A stretch of 35,708 bases of DNA from UBA5070 sp035913415 (GTDB lineage Bacteria > Fibrobacterota > Fibrobacteria > UBA5070), in NCBI GenBank assembly GCA_035913415.1, contig JAMIIV010000003.1, positions 1-35,708 on the forward strand. The letters run 5' to 3'. This document shows positions 18,868 through 27,437 of this stretch, one piece after another (the stretch's first letter is position 1; every line of letters begins with the position of its first letter). The translations under genes were made by a program, and so were the position numbers. The notes beneath the pieces were generated by a model. That model did no database searches. It saw only the letters and a program-made list of their open reading frames with translations, and was not told where the DNA came from.

Positions 18868-19935
18868 TCAGAAACCGAGACCGGCCACCACGCTCATGGC
18901 GTTGTACTTGGCGAAGGTGAAGTCTCCGGAGAGGTCCAGGATTCCCAAGCGGAAGTTGCTTCCCACCGTGGTGCGGAACAGGTTCTCGCCCTCGGAATTG
19001 AACCCGACCTTGATCGGCTTGCCCGTGCTGGGATCGTTGAAGAACGTCTCGTAGGAGACTTCGAGCGACGAGCCCTCCACACCCAGTGCCGCATAGGGCG
19101 TGACGTGCAGGAACCTCCAGCCGAACCGACGCGATGCCATGACCCCCGCGTTCCAGGCCGAGAATTGCATGTAGTCGCCGTAGGAGAACGAGGTGTAGGC
19201 GAAGTTCACGCTGGAGTTGATGCCCAGCGGGAGCTGGGCCTTCTCGAACCAGAATCCGGGATTGTGGTTGACACCGAACCCGAAGAACGAGAAGTCCCCG
19301 AAGGACGGCGCGGCGCGGATCGCCAGTTGGGTGCCGGCCAGGGTGCCGATGTTGATCTGGGGGAAGGGCACCACCACACCTGGCAGGATCCCCGCGAGGT
19401 CCCTTCCGGCGATGCCCAATTTGACCGATTGTCCCTCGAGCGCCATGGCCCGGCCGTCGACATCGACCGTGTCCTGGGAAGAAACCGTGTAGGTGATCTC
19501 TTCGGAGCTGGGGCCGATGATCGTGGGGCCGGAGATGGTCATATCGACCGGAGTACCGACCAACTGCGCCTTGACCGCATTGACGGCCATGGTACGCGCC
19601 GCCCCGGTCAGCCCGGGTGGCACCATCTGCTCGGCCAGCAGGCCTGCGGTCTGTTCATCGATCTCGGTGCTGGTGCTGGTCGAAAAACGCTCCGCGGAGG
19701 CGTCGAAGAAGGTTCCCGTGACCACCAGCTTGCCGCTGATGTCGATGCTCCACAACACGGGATTGGGCGCTTCCCGAAACCAGCCCTAGTTCAGGTCGGA
19801 GCCGATGGTCGAGACGATGGGCCCCAGATACCCTTCCGCCGCGGCGCCGCCCAACTTCTCGAGATCGGAGTTGATCCCCGCCATGGCAGGAACGCATCCT
19901 GCCACGAGCATCCCAAACGCGGTCTTCTTGATCAT
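18868..19935 (-). pseudogene. DUF6588-like exported protein gene interrupted by in-frame TAG
   Basis: Read from ATG 19935 (GGAG about 11 nt upstream), codons 1-49 encode a signal peptide (MIKKTAFGMLVAGCVPAMAG) and the start of the mature protein, ending IVSTIGSDLN. Codon 50 is TAG (minus strand, 19788-19786). Without any frame change the protein resumes GWFREAPNPVLWSIDISGKL and stays open to 18868, 355 codons in total. The resumed part has the beta-barrel-like pattern of DUF6588 (GVNHNPGFWFEKAQLPLG, FTFAKYNAMSVVAGLGF). The family usually reads NLNSGW here, so Ser (TCG) to TAG by one base is the simplest explanation. An internal GTG at 19758 could restart translation, but that product would lack a signal peptide. 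Alternatives are sequencing error or readthrough. Confidence 0.75.
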
Positions 19936-20040
19936 GAGTGTCTCGCTCCGCTGGAACCGGCGATCGGCCGGAGGCTGTCGGTCTTCCCGCCCGGTCGGAA
20001 GGATTCCTGGCAGAGCGGATTAGACGGTGTCGAGCCAATC

Positions 20041-22485
20041 TTACGGAACGAAGCGCACGTTGTCCAGCAGAAGGTTTCCGGACCCGGGGTTCGTGTTGAC
20101 CGAAATCCGCACCACCAGATCGGTGTAGGTTGCCCCCGCCAAGGCCTGCGAAATGTGGGAGGGAATGGGCAGACGTTGGGTGCTCCACTCTCCGTTGGCC
20201 AACTCCGTGAGGCTCACCTGTCCGACCCACTGGTTCCAGATTCCGCGCGAAGGGCACTCCACGTAGACCTGGACCGCGCCGGCATACCACGGATTGGCCT
20301 GCAGCGTCGGAACGAGAACGTCCAACACGGCGAAGCCCGTACCGGCAATGGACGCCGAGCTGACCGACGGACTTTGGAGAATCTTGTATCCCGAGGGCGT
20401 CACGGAGAACGCACCGCTGCCCTCGGTTCGATCCCGGGAGATCGTGAGCGGCTGGTCGGCGGGAATGCTCCAACCCAGGGTATTGTCCAGGGAGAGCGCA
20501 CTGCCTTGCACCCCGGGTGTCTCGGGCTCGAGACCGGCACGCCAGGTCGTGCCATGTTCGATGGCTCCGATGTCCGGAGCCGCTCCGAGCCACGAAGGAT
20601 GGATAGCGGCGACGACCGCACCCGCGTCGATGGCGGGAGATCCCGCGGCCAATCCGAAGTTCCACTCGTAGGAGGTGGGATCCAGGAACAGCGGATTCTG
20701 GGTGGGCAGGAGGTTGTGGTCGGTGGTGCCCCCCGTGAGCCCGTCGTTGGGTGAGAACGTCCGGATGAAGGCGCCGCCGACATCGAAGTTGTAGGCGGCC
20801 TGGGTGCGGAAGATATTGTTGGCCAGACGCGTCCCCAGGTGGGACTGGGAACCGGCCAAGGTGGTCAGCCACGAATACTGAACGCCCGAACCGATGGTGT
20901 TGGACAAGACGAGATTTTCGCGCGAGTGATCTTCCGAGTGGCCATAGTAGCCACCCAGGCGAATTCCCGCCACCGCGTTCTCGATGATGTTGTGGTGGAC
21001 CAACGCCTTGTTGCGCCCGAACAACAGGTTGATGCCCGCACCAGGCCGGGGATTGCTACGCGCCGGATCCACGGGTGTCTCGTTGAGGATCAGGTTGGAG
21101 TCGATCGTGACTCCGAAGCCGACATTGAAGGCCGCGACCACACCCCCGTGCCGGGAGGCGGACAGGCGCCCCCAGTTTTCGATGCGATTGTTGCCCGCCA
21201 CGGCTCCGACCGCTTGGCGATTGAGGAAGACGCCGCTCGCTCCCGCCTCGCGGATCTCGTTGTGTTCGACCTGGACATCCATCCCCTGCACACGCACGGC
21301 GGCGCCGTAGGAGACACCCAGCGTGTTGGAATGGATGAACGCGTTGTTCTTGATGAGCGCGGCACTGCCGTTGGCCTCGATGCAGGCCAATGGGCATGCC
21401 GAGAATGTGCTTCGCACGACCTGGTGGCCGCTGCCTTGCAGCACCAAGCCGATTTTGTACGCGTTCTCCGCATTGACTTCGGCCAGCCCTTCGCTCAGAC
21501 CAGGCCGATCGAACATGACGTTTTCGAAGCGGATGTCGCTGGAGGTCGCGTCGGTGAGGGGCACCACACCCAGGAAATTGAGGTTGCGGAAGACCCAATT
21601 GCCGCGACCGGAAAGATCCGGACCGGCCGAAGAGATCTGGAGCACGAACGAGGTCTCGTCGGGGTCGAACTGGCTGGTGACCTGGACACTGCCGGTGGCG
21701 GCATCCCAGGTCCAGCGCCCGAGGTCGGTGGAGGTCAGCAGGCTCGGGTGCCGGCTGAGCCAGACACGGTGGCTTCCGAAGGACATCTCGGCATCTCCGT
21801 CGCGGGGGGCGATGCCGAGGATGTTCGCACTCGGACGCCCCGTCACGGTGCGGATGTAGGCTCCCTGCTCCTCATCGCGAAAGACATGGGCCAAGGCTCC
21901 GGTCAAATCGCCGGAAGGCAGATCGGCCAACTGGTAGGCCGCGGGGGTGGTCCCGCTCCCCAGGTAGGCCGAGCGGGGAAAGACGCTTTCGTTCATCGGC
22001 CAGACGGCCTCGTGCAGCGCGGTGTGGTGCTCGAGGTACCAGAGCCGGACACCGGCCATCGCCTGTCGATCCGCCCACACCCCCTGCAGGGCAGGGATCG
22101 TGGCGGCGAGTGCGGTTCGGAAGGTTCCCTTCCAGATGTTCGGACGGCCCGAGGGGTTCCAATCCAGGGTGTGCCATGCTCCGATGAACACCGAGCCGGG
22201 CCGGGCCGCCTCGACGACGATCGGATTCTGGGCGGTTCCGCTGGCGGCGGCACGCCCCACCGTCCCACCCGAGGGAGTGGCGAGGTTGTAGTCCCCCGGA
22301 CCCAGCAGGCAGCGGTCACCGGCCTGGGCCAAGGTGAAACACTTGTCGAGGGTACGCCAGGGTTTCGCCTCGGAGCCGTCGGCGTCGGAGCCGACATACG
22401 CCGGATCGAAGTGGATGGTGCGCGCGGACGCCCCCGCAGCGAGGGAAGAGAGCAGAAGAAGGGAGGTAAAGGAATACGTGGGCAT
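20041..22485 (-). CDS. Secreted beta-helix protein with C-terminal carbohydrate-binding-like domain
   Basis: The 814-aa product starts at ATG 22485 (GGAGAG about 9 nt upstream). Upstream in-frame codons do not resemble protein, and the signal peptide (MPTYSFTSLLLLSSLAAGASA) begins here. Next comes IHFDPAYVGSDADGSEAKPW, the DUF1565-like entry of parallel beta-helix proteins. Right-handed helix coils follow to about residue 630 (NNAFIHSNTLGVSYGAAVRV, EHNEIREAGASGVFLNRQAV, NLVLSNTIGSG). Residues about 655-814 look like a jelly-roll carbohydrate-binding module that ends LLLDNVRFVP. This suggests a polysaccharide-degrading or -binding exoprotein. Catalytic residues were not identified. It differs from the beta-helix protein at 1-1628, though both are of the same general class. 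Confidence 0.85.
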   Translation of the reverse strand: MPTYSFTSLLLLSSLAAGASARTIHFDPAYVGSDADGSEAKPWRTLDKCFTLAQAGDRCLLGPGDYNLATPSGGTVGRAAASGTAQNPIVVEAARPGSVFIGAWHTLDWNPSGRPNIWKGTFRTALAATIPALQGVWADRQAMAGVRLWYLEHHTALHEAVWPMNESVFPRSAYLGSGTTPAAYQLADLPSGDLTGALAHVFRDEEQGAYIRTVTGRPSANILGIAPRDGDAEMSFGSHRVWLSRHPSLLTSTDLGRWTWDAATGSVQVTSQFDPDETSFVLQISSAGPDLSGRGNWVFRNLNFLGVVPLTDATSSDIRFENVMFDRPGLSEGLAEVNAENAYKIGLVLQGSGHQVVRSTFSACPLACIEANGSAALIKNNAFIHSNTLGVSYGAAVRVQGMDVQVEHNEIREAGASGVFLNRQAVGAVAGNNRIENWGRLSASRHGGVVAAFNVGFGVTIDSNLILNETPVDPARSNPRPGAGINLLFGRNKALVHHNIIENAVAGIRLGGYYGHSEDHSRENLVLSNTIGSGVQYSWLTTLAGSQSHLGTRLANNIFRTQAAYNFDVGGAFIRTFSPNDGLTGGTTDHNLLPTQNPLFLDPTSYEWNFGLAAGSPAIDAGAVVAAIHPSWLGAAPDIGAIEHGTTWRAGLEPETPGVQGSALSLDNTLGWSIPADQPLTISRDRTEGSGAFSVTPSGYKILQSPSVSSASIAGTGFAVLDVLVPTLQANPWYAGAVQVYVECPSRGIWNQWVGQVSLTELANGEWSTQRLPIPSHISQALAGATYTDLVVRISVNTNPGSGNLLLDNVRFVP

Positions 22486-22597
22486 AGGTCGAACTCTCCG
22501 TTTCACACGAAGGTTAGCTGACACCGGATGATTTCGGAGCCGCCCTCCAGCCTCGGTGTGATGGGCCACACGTCGTCGCCGAGAGGCTCCTGCAACC

Positions 22598-22627
22598 ATC
22601 ATCCCACTTGCAGACAAATCACGTCAA
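22598..22627 (-). promoter_or_regulatory. Candidate sigma-70 promoter of the beta-helix gene
   Basis: On the minus strand TTGACG (22627-22622) and GATGAT (22603-22598) are separated by 18 nt, the best promoter-like pair seen in this window. It is about 113 nt upstream of the ATG at 22485, in a 228-nt gap that otherwise holds no gene. Confidence 0.45.
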
Positions 22628-22713
22628 CCGGAATCCGACACAAGTTTCCTGACAGCCCTTTGTTTCAAAGAACGGACTGCCAAGGAAACCCGCAAGCGTC
22701 CCTCAAGGTCGGG

Positions 22714-23295
22714 TCAGACGAGCTCCACGATGAGATCGGGATGGACACGCGACTGGAGCACACCCTCGATGAAGAAAAGCGTCCCGCTGGTGGAACTGGG
22801 GCAGGACCCGCAGGCTCCCTGGTATTCGATCCGGACGATCTTCTCGACGATCTCGACCAGGAGGAGCCCTCCCCCGTCGGAGGCGAGTCCGGGTCTGACG
22901 GTTTCGTCGAACACGGTGTTCACGAAGGCCATCTTCTCGTCGTAGGAGCGTTCGAAGAACGCCGCGTCGATCTGGTGATCGCCTTGGTCCAGGGTTGGTG
23001 TCACAGGTGCCCGCACCACCGGCGGCGCAACCGGGGCGTCGGCCGCTTCCAGCACCTGCACGATGCGAGGAGCCACCACGCTCCAATCCCCGAAAGGATC
23101 CTTGGTCACGGTGGCGACGTTGGAGACGAAGAACACGCTCAGGACTTCCTCGATCTCGAACAGGGCCTTGGCGATGGGATCCTCGCAGAGCAGGCGATCC
23201 CGGAAGGACCGCGAGCCCGCCGGAACCAGCTGGCCGTCGAGGACGAACTTGAGAGCGTCGGGATTGGGCGTCGGATCGGTGCGTTGGACCTTCAT
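22714..23295 (-). CDS. Nfu-type Fe-S cluster scaffold/carrier protein
   Basis: The 193-aa product starts at MKVQRTDPTPNPDALKFVLD (ATG 23295), the exact start of the Nfu N-terminal domain. That domain continues to about 87 (FFVSNVATVTKDPFGDW). A Pro/Val linker follows, then the NifU C-terminal domain (about 120-193) with VRPGLASDGGGLLLVEI and the cluster-binding ACGSCPSS. Its two cysteines, C162 and C165, ligate a shared 4Fe-4S cluster between two subunits. Such carriers hand Fe-S clusters to target enzymes. The gene follows feoA by 66 nt on the same strand, so iron handling is the shared theme. The ribosome site is weak. Confidence 0.9.
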   Translation of the reverse strand: MKVQRTDPTPNPDALKFVLDGQLVPAGSRSFRDRLLCEDPIAKALFEIEEVLSVFFVSNVATVTKDPFGDWSVVAPRIVQVLEAADAPVAPPVVRAPVTPTLDQGDHQIDAAFFERSYDEKMAFVNTVFDETVRPGLASDGGGLLLVEIVEKIVRIEYQGACGSCPSSTSGTLFFIEGVLQSRVHPDLIVELV

Positions 23296-23361
23296 ACAGG
23301 ACCAAAATGGTCTAATTTCGCCCGGCCGACAAGTACCCCGGCCCACGAAGGTCGCGGGAGC

Positions 23362-23613
23362 TCAGATTTCGATGCAGGCCGCGTCGGTCCGACGCAGGGC
23401 CACGAGGGTCCCACGGACCTGGAAGGCCATGGGGCCGCCGAAGGCCGCTCGGGCCACCAACCGCACGGGGCACCCCGGAGTGAATCCCATTTCCTGCAAG
23501 CGGGAGCGCAATTCCGGATGACCTCCCAAGCTGCGCACCACGGCGGCGCCTCCCTTGGAAAGCTGCGCGAGGTTGCCGTGACGAATCTGGCTGTGACTCC
23601 CGTGATCGAGCAT
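23362..23613 (-). CDS. FeoA-domain protein, without FeoB nearby
   Basis: The 83-aa product (ATG 23613, AAGGAG 8 nt upstream) is a single FeoA/SH3-like domain. LSKGGAAVVRSLGGHPELRS is followed by RLQEMGFTPGCPVRLVARAA and a closing GTLVALRRTDAACIEI. FeoA normally assists the ferrous-iron transporter FeoB. Here the next gene is an Nfu scaffold and no feoB is present in the window. It could assist a distant FeoB or act independently in iron or Fe-S metabolism. Its start is close to that of the divergent chemoreceptor. Confidence 0.85.
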   Translation of the reverse strand: MLDHGSHSQIRHGNLAQLSKGGAAVVRSLGGHPELRSRLQEMGFTPGCPVRLVARAAFGGPMAFQVRGTLVALRRTDAACIEI

Positions 23614-23643
23614 GGAACAACTCCTTTCCCGCGTAACAAAAGA

Positions 23644-23682
23644 GATCGACTCTCACCCTCGATCCTTCAGGATCAAAAGATC
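23644..23682. promoter_or_regulatory. GATC cluster with palindrome in feoA-chemoreceptor divergent region
   Basis: Four GATC sites begin at 23644, 23661, 23671 and 23679, within 39 bp. GATCCTTCAGGATC (23661-23674) forms an inverted repeat with 5-bp arms. It sits in the 137-nt gap between two divergent genes, where operators would be expected. It does not match Fur or DtxR consensus sites that I know. Confidence 0.3.
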
Positions 23683-23750
23683 GTCTATTCGCCATGAGAT
23701 TGCAAGGGATTCGCAAAGAACTTTTACCCCCCTTCGAGAGGTCCTCGAAA

Positions 23751-26015
23751 ATGGGATCCTTACACCTCCCTCCGTCTCCTCTCCCTCCCGGGATGCTCCC
23801 CATGCCTTTGCTCCCACGCGCCCCGCTTGCGCGTCGCCTCTCCCTCGCGGTAGGTTCCATCGTGTCCGTCCTGGCCTTGGCCCTGGGACTTTTCCTGGGC
23901 CTGCAATCGGGACGAACGGAACGCAGGACCGTCAGCGAAGGCCTCGAAACCACCACGCGCACCTTGGCCTCCGGGGTGGATCCAGCCGACTTGGATTCCG
24001 TCCTGGAGCGACCCGACGAAACCTCGACGCCCTACCTGCGGGTGCTGGAACAGATGCGCCGCGCTTCCGCAGCATCCCTGCGCAAGGCCACGTTCTACAG
24101 CTTCGCCCGCACCGATTCGGGATGGGTCTTCGTGGTGGACGGCTACGAAGGCGACGACCACTCCGCCGTTCTGACCCTGTACACGATCGACGACAGCGCC
24201 ACATCGCGCCTGCTGACCGAGGCCGCGCGCTCGGGCTCCTCGCGCGACGAACGCCTGGTGGCCGACCAATGGGGGGTTTGGATGTCGGCTTTCGCCCGCG
24301 TGCCCGGCACGCACCTGCCGGTGCTGATCGGTGTCGACGTGCCCGCCTCCGACCTGCGCCGGCGCGAAATCCGCACGCTGGCGATCGCGATCGGCATTTC
24401 CCTTCTGGGAGCCCTGCTGGCAGGCCTCGCCACCCGCACGCTGGTCCATCGGGACCTCGCCCGGGACCTGGGCCAGGCGGCGCTGCATGTGTCGGCTCTG
24501 CAACGGGGCGACCTCTCCGACCACCCGGTCTCGGCCACCGGGGACGAACTCGAAGCGATCGGGCACGCGCGCAACGCCACGGCCGCCCATCTTCGCGCGG
24601 TGGTGGGTCGCGAGCGGGTCGACTGGCAGGAGGTTGGACGGAAATTGACTGAAAGCGCGCTCCTGGCCTTGCTGGTCGAAAACGGCCCCGCCCCCCTCCT
24701 GGTACTCGATGCCGAGGGTCGGATCCGGCACGCGAACGCGGCTTGCAGACGCCTGCTGGACCGATGGGGCAGGGATCCGTCGCGGCTGATCGGATCCGGG
24801 CTCGAGGCCGTCCACGCCTCCCTCCCGGCGCTTCCCCGGTCGGCGGTGCGGCTCGAGGCGGGCGACGGAACCTGGATGTTCCGGCTGGACGCGGTCAGCG
24901 ACGACTCGGGAACGCTCCTTGCCTGGCAGGGCAGTTTCGACGATGTCACCACGTCACTGCACCTCGAGGACGTCCGACGCGAAGCGGAGAGGGAGCAGGA
25001 GCGGCTGCGGGAAGAGGCCCGAGCACGCGACCAGCGGGTGCATGCCGAAGAGATCGAGCGCAACCGGATTCTGTCGGCACAGATCCAGTCGCTCCTGGGC
25101 CACGTGCGACGGCTCGAGGACGGCGATCTGACCGGTACGGCGCCGGTCCTGGCCCCCGGAGGCGTGGCGGAACTGGCCCGGGGACTCGACAGCCTGGTAT
25201 CGGTTCTACGCGGACAGATGTCGGCCCTCGCCACCGGATCCTCGACGCTGTCGGGCCACGCCCGGACCATGGAGGAGGCCTCGCTGGACCTGGACCAGGA
25301 GGCGCGACGGACGAAGGAAGAGGTGGACGCCGCCCGCACCGAGGCCACCGAGGCGCAGGGCATCCTGTCGAAGACATCGCGCACCTGCCTGGATCTGGTC
25401 GGGGAAATCGAAGGCGTTTCGCGATCGTCGCGCGAAGCCCTGGACGCCGCCTCGCGCGCCCACGCCGTCGCCTCCGAAGCGCGCCACCAGGTCGACAAAC
25501 TCGAAGGAGCCGGCAGACGCATCGCCACGATCTCCACCCTGGTCTCCGACATCGCGCGCCAGACCTCGCTGCTGGCCATCAATGCCGCCGTGGAGGCCGC
25601 CCACGCCGGTGAAGCGGGGAAGGGCTTCGCGGTGGTCGCCACCGAGGTCCAGCAACTTGCCCGCAAGACCAGGGAGGCCACTTCGACCATCGACGACAGC
25701 CTGACCGAGATCCGGGACGGAACCGTGGAGACCACGCGGATTCTGGCTCGGATCGAGGAAGCCGTCGGCAGCATCCGCACGCTCCAGAAAGGGGTCGACC
25801 AGGCGGTGGAACGACAGACCGAATCGACCCGGCACATCGCTCAGGAAACCCGGCGAGCCCGCGAGCGCGCCGGCGCGGTGGAATCGCATCTGAGCCAGGT
25901 GGAAAGCGCCGCCCGCCGAACCTCCGCCGCCGCGCACCAAGGCCAGGAGCAAGCACGCGGCCTGGCCCATCTCGCCTCGGACCTCGAGGCGATGGTCTCG
26001 CGATTTCGGACCTGA
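23751..26015 (+). CDS. Methyl-accepting chemotaxis protein with internal PAS-like domain
   Basis: Chemoreceptor of 754 aa from ATG 23751, with GAGAGG upstream; an earlier in-frame ATG at 23694 and a later one at 23793 are alternatives. A first membrane helix (about 28-50) is followed by a periplasmic sensor (about 50-210). The second helix (about 212-235; TLAIAIGISLLGALLAGLAT) leads into a HAMP-like region with GDLSDHPVSATGDELEAIG. A PAS-like segment follows (LLVLDAEGRIRHANAACRRL). Then comes a coiled stretch with a second HAMP-like element (LEDGDLTG). The signalling domain has the conserved hairpin tip IARQTSLLAINAAVEAAHAG and GKGFAVVATEVQQLARKTRE. No che genes or C-terminal CheR-binding pentapeptide are seen. 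Confidence 0.9.
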   Translation: MGSLHLPPSPLPPGMLPMPLLPRAPLARRLSLAVGSIVSVLALALGLFLGLQSGRTERRTVSEGLETTTRTLASGVDPADLDSVLERPDETSTPYLRVLEQMRRASAASLRKATFYSFARTDSGWVFVVDGYEGDDHSAVLTLYTIDDSATSRLLTEAARSGSSRDERLVADQWGVWMSAFARVPGTHLPVLIGVDVPASDLRRREIRTLAIAIGISLLGALLAGLATRTLVHRDLARDLGQAALHVSALQRGDLSDHPVSATGDELEAIGHARNATAAHLRAVVGRERVDWQEVGRKLTESALLALLVENGPAPLLVLDAEGRIRHANAACRRLLDRWGRDPSRLIGSGLEAVHASLPALPRSAVRLEAGDGTWMFRLDAVSDDSGTLLAWQGSFDDVTTSLHLEDVRREAEREQERLREEARARDQRVHAEEIERNRILSAQIQSLLGHVRRLEDGDLTGTAPVLAPGGVAELARGLDSLVSVLRGQMSALATGSSTLSGHARTMEEASLDLDQEARRTKEEVDAARTEATEAQGILSKTSRTCLDLVGEIEGVSRSSREALDAASRAHAVASEARHQVDKLEGAGRRIATISTLVSDIARQTSLLAINAAVEAAHAGEAGKGFAVVATEVQQLARKTREATSTIDDSLTEIRDGTVETTRILARIEEAVGSIRTLQKGVDQAVERQTESTRHIAQETRRARERAGAVESHLSQVESAARRTSAAAHQGQEQARGLAHLASDLEAMVSRFRT

Positions 26016-26135
26016 CACACGCGTCTTCGAGCTCTGAGACCCGCGGTGCTGGCCACACGGCCAGAGGCTGGATTCGGGGTCCGGAGGATGCCGGGTTCGT
26101 TCTCGGTCGCCAGGAGCCTTGTTAGGTTTGCCCGC

Positions 26136-26657
26136 ATGCTCGCCCCCACCCCGCAACCCTCGAATCCGCCCTCGCAGCATTGCTTGGGATTCTCGCCCCT
26201 GATCCTGATCCTGATCCTCCTCGCTGGTGCACCGTGCGTGGAGGCCGGAGGCCGAGCGGGGGTGACCGTGGTCACCCCGCATGTCGGGAGCACCTACCGG
26301 ACCATCGCCCCCACGGGGAACCCCGAGGTTCTCTCGGACACCACGAATCCGCAGACCCTGCTCCTCGGACTGAACGTGTCCAGGTACTTGGTGGCGGAAC
26401 CGGTGTTTGTCGCCGGTGCCGGTCTGGGGCTCTACTTGGACGACGGAGCCTTCGCGGTCGATCTGGTCCCCAAGATCGGCACATTGCTCGGAGCCATGGG
26501 GTTCGGCATGGGAATCACCCTGCGCGATGGTGATTTGGGATTCGTGACCGAGGGGTGGTTCGCGGTCCTCGCGGGACTGCGCTGGCGCAGGACCTGGATC
26601 GAAAAAACCGAACGCACCTCGCTTTCGCTGTTCGTAGCCGCTCCCATGCGATTGTGA
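26136..26657 (+). CDS. Exported protein, first of a tandem paralogous pair
   Basis: The 173-aa product starts at ATG 26136; the leader TAGG-TTTGCCCGC before it is nearly the same as that of the next gene, which fixes both starts. A signal peptide (residues about 20-40; LILILILLAGAPCVEAG) is followed by short amphipathic strands such as AEPVFVAGAGLGLYLDDGAF, FAVDLVPKIGTLLGAMGFGM and SLSLFVAAPMRL. The pattern suggests a small outer-membrane or periplasmic beta-barrel. I do not recognise a family. An upstream extension of the frame to 26046 does not look coding. Confidence 0.65.
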   Translation: MLAPTPQPSNPPSQHCLGFSPLILILILLAGAPCVEAGGRAGVTVVTPHVGSTYRTIAPTGNPEVLSDTTNPQTLLLGLNVSRYLVAEPVFVAGAGLGLYLDDGAFAVDLVPKIGTLLGAMGFGMGITLRDGDLGFVTEGWFAVLAGLRWRRTWIEKTERTSLSLFVAAPMRL

Positions 26658-26695
26658 CGGTGTTCCACACAAGAGACAGAGATAGGGTTGCCCGC

Positions 26696-27235
26696 ATGCG
26701 TTCCCACACCCCGCCCCCCTCGCCACGTTGCTTCGAATTCATCCCCCTTCTGCTGGCCTTCTTCACCATGGCACCCAGCGCGGAAGCGGGGCACGGCGTC
26801 AATCCGTTCGGGACAAGATCACCGGAATGGGGCGGAAGCCAATTCTTCATCACGCCTCATGCCGGGTGGACCTTCCGCGAAGTGACCCCTGCCACAGACC
26901 CCGAATCCCCCCCGGACACGACCGACCCGGGATCGCTCGTTCTCGGACTGAGTATGTCCGCCTACAAGATCGTGCACCCCGTATTCATCCCCGGAGTCGG
27001 ATTGGGGTTCTACCTCGACGACGGCGCGTTCTCCATCGACCTCGTCCCCAAGATCGGCACGCTGTTCGGAACGATGGGCCTCGGAGCCGGACTCACCCTG
27101 CGCGATGGAGAACCTGGATGGGTCTACGAATCGTGGGCCTCGGTCTTCGCGGGACTTCGCCTGCGCAAGACCTGGGTCGGAGGAACCGACCGAACCTCGG
27201 TCACCCTGTTCGTGGCCGTCCCCATGGGCTTGTGA
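26696..27235 (+). CDS. Exported protein, second of a tandem paralogous pair
   Basis: The 179-aa product starts at ATG 26696, preceded by TAGGGTTGCCCGC. It has a signal peptide (FIPLLLAFFTMAPSAEAG) and aligns with its neighbour over its whole mature length. Shared segments include YLDDGAF, DLVPKIGTL and LTLRDG, and both end FVAxPMxL. It has an extra eleven or so residues (NPFGTRSPEWG) near the mature N-terminus. The two lie 38 nt apart and are probably co-transcribed. They are followed by a strong terminator. Function is unknown. Confidence 0.65.
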   Translation: MRSHTPPPSPRCFEFIPLLLAFFTMAPSAEAGHGVNPFGTRSPEWGGSQFFITPHAGWTFREVTPATDPESPPDTTDPGSLVLGLSMSAYKIVHPVFIPGVGLGFYLDDGAFSIDLVPKIGTLFGTMGLGAGLTLRDGEPGWVYESWASVFAGLRLRKTWVGGTDRTSVTLFVAVPMGL

Positions 27236-27248
27236 CGGCGCACCATGC

Positions 27249-27282
27249 AAAAGGCCGAGATCCGTTGGGACCTCGGCCTTTT
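27249..27282. terminator. Strong intrinsic terminator, usable in both directions
   Basis: AAAAGGCCGAG (27249-27259) pairs with CTCGGCCTTTT (27272-27282), 11 bp perfect around a 12-nt loop. The stem's A-run and T-run give a U-tract on either strand. It lies 14 nt after the paralogous pair and ends the host-like part of the window. Confidence 0.9.
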
Positions 27283-27290
27283 GATCTTCG

Positions 27291-27313
27291 TAGTGGGCGA
27301 TACAGGACTTGAA
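27291..27313 (-). other. 3' tRNA gene fragment, likely attachment site of an integrated island
   Basis: Read on the minus strand, 27313-27294 is TTCAAGT (T-loop), CCTGT (3' strand of the T-stem), ATCGCCC (3' strand of the acceptor) and A, the discriminator: tRNA positions 54-73. CTA follows where CCA would be. Such a 3' end with GGGCGAT as partner is typical of tRNA-Val(UAC). Upstream of 27313 the T-stem partner is absent (ATTTC instead of a CAGG-type strand), so no tRNA can form. Integrases that use tRNA 3' ends leave exactly this type of fragment at the far end. Orientation predicts the island lies to the right, toward the defence genes. Confidence 0.6.
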
Positions 27314-27437
27314 ATGCCAGCCTCCATCGACTTTTTAGCGCAGCAACTATCAAAAGGAACCTAAAAAGGGACCCAAACGATTGACCTGCTTCGAACACGC
27401 AGTGACTCAGCCGCCGCCCCAGGTATCCCCCTACCGA
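27314..27437. other. Gene-free spacer between att-like site and defence genes
   Basis: This stretch is richer in A/T than its surroundings (TTTTTAGCGCAGCAAC, AAAAGGAACCTAAAAAGGGA). I see no gene, strong promoter or hairpin in it. It would be the outermost part of the island. Confidence 0.4.

Noticed and set aside
19786..19788. Genetic code change with TAG as sense codon
   Set aside because: Several intact genes in the window terminate at TAG (batA, batC, trlF-type gene).
27291..27313. A functional tRNA gene
   Set aside because: Only the 3' 20 nt are present; the D-arm, the anticodon arm and the other strands of the stems are missing.
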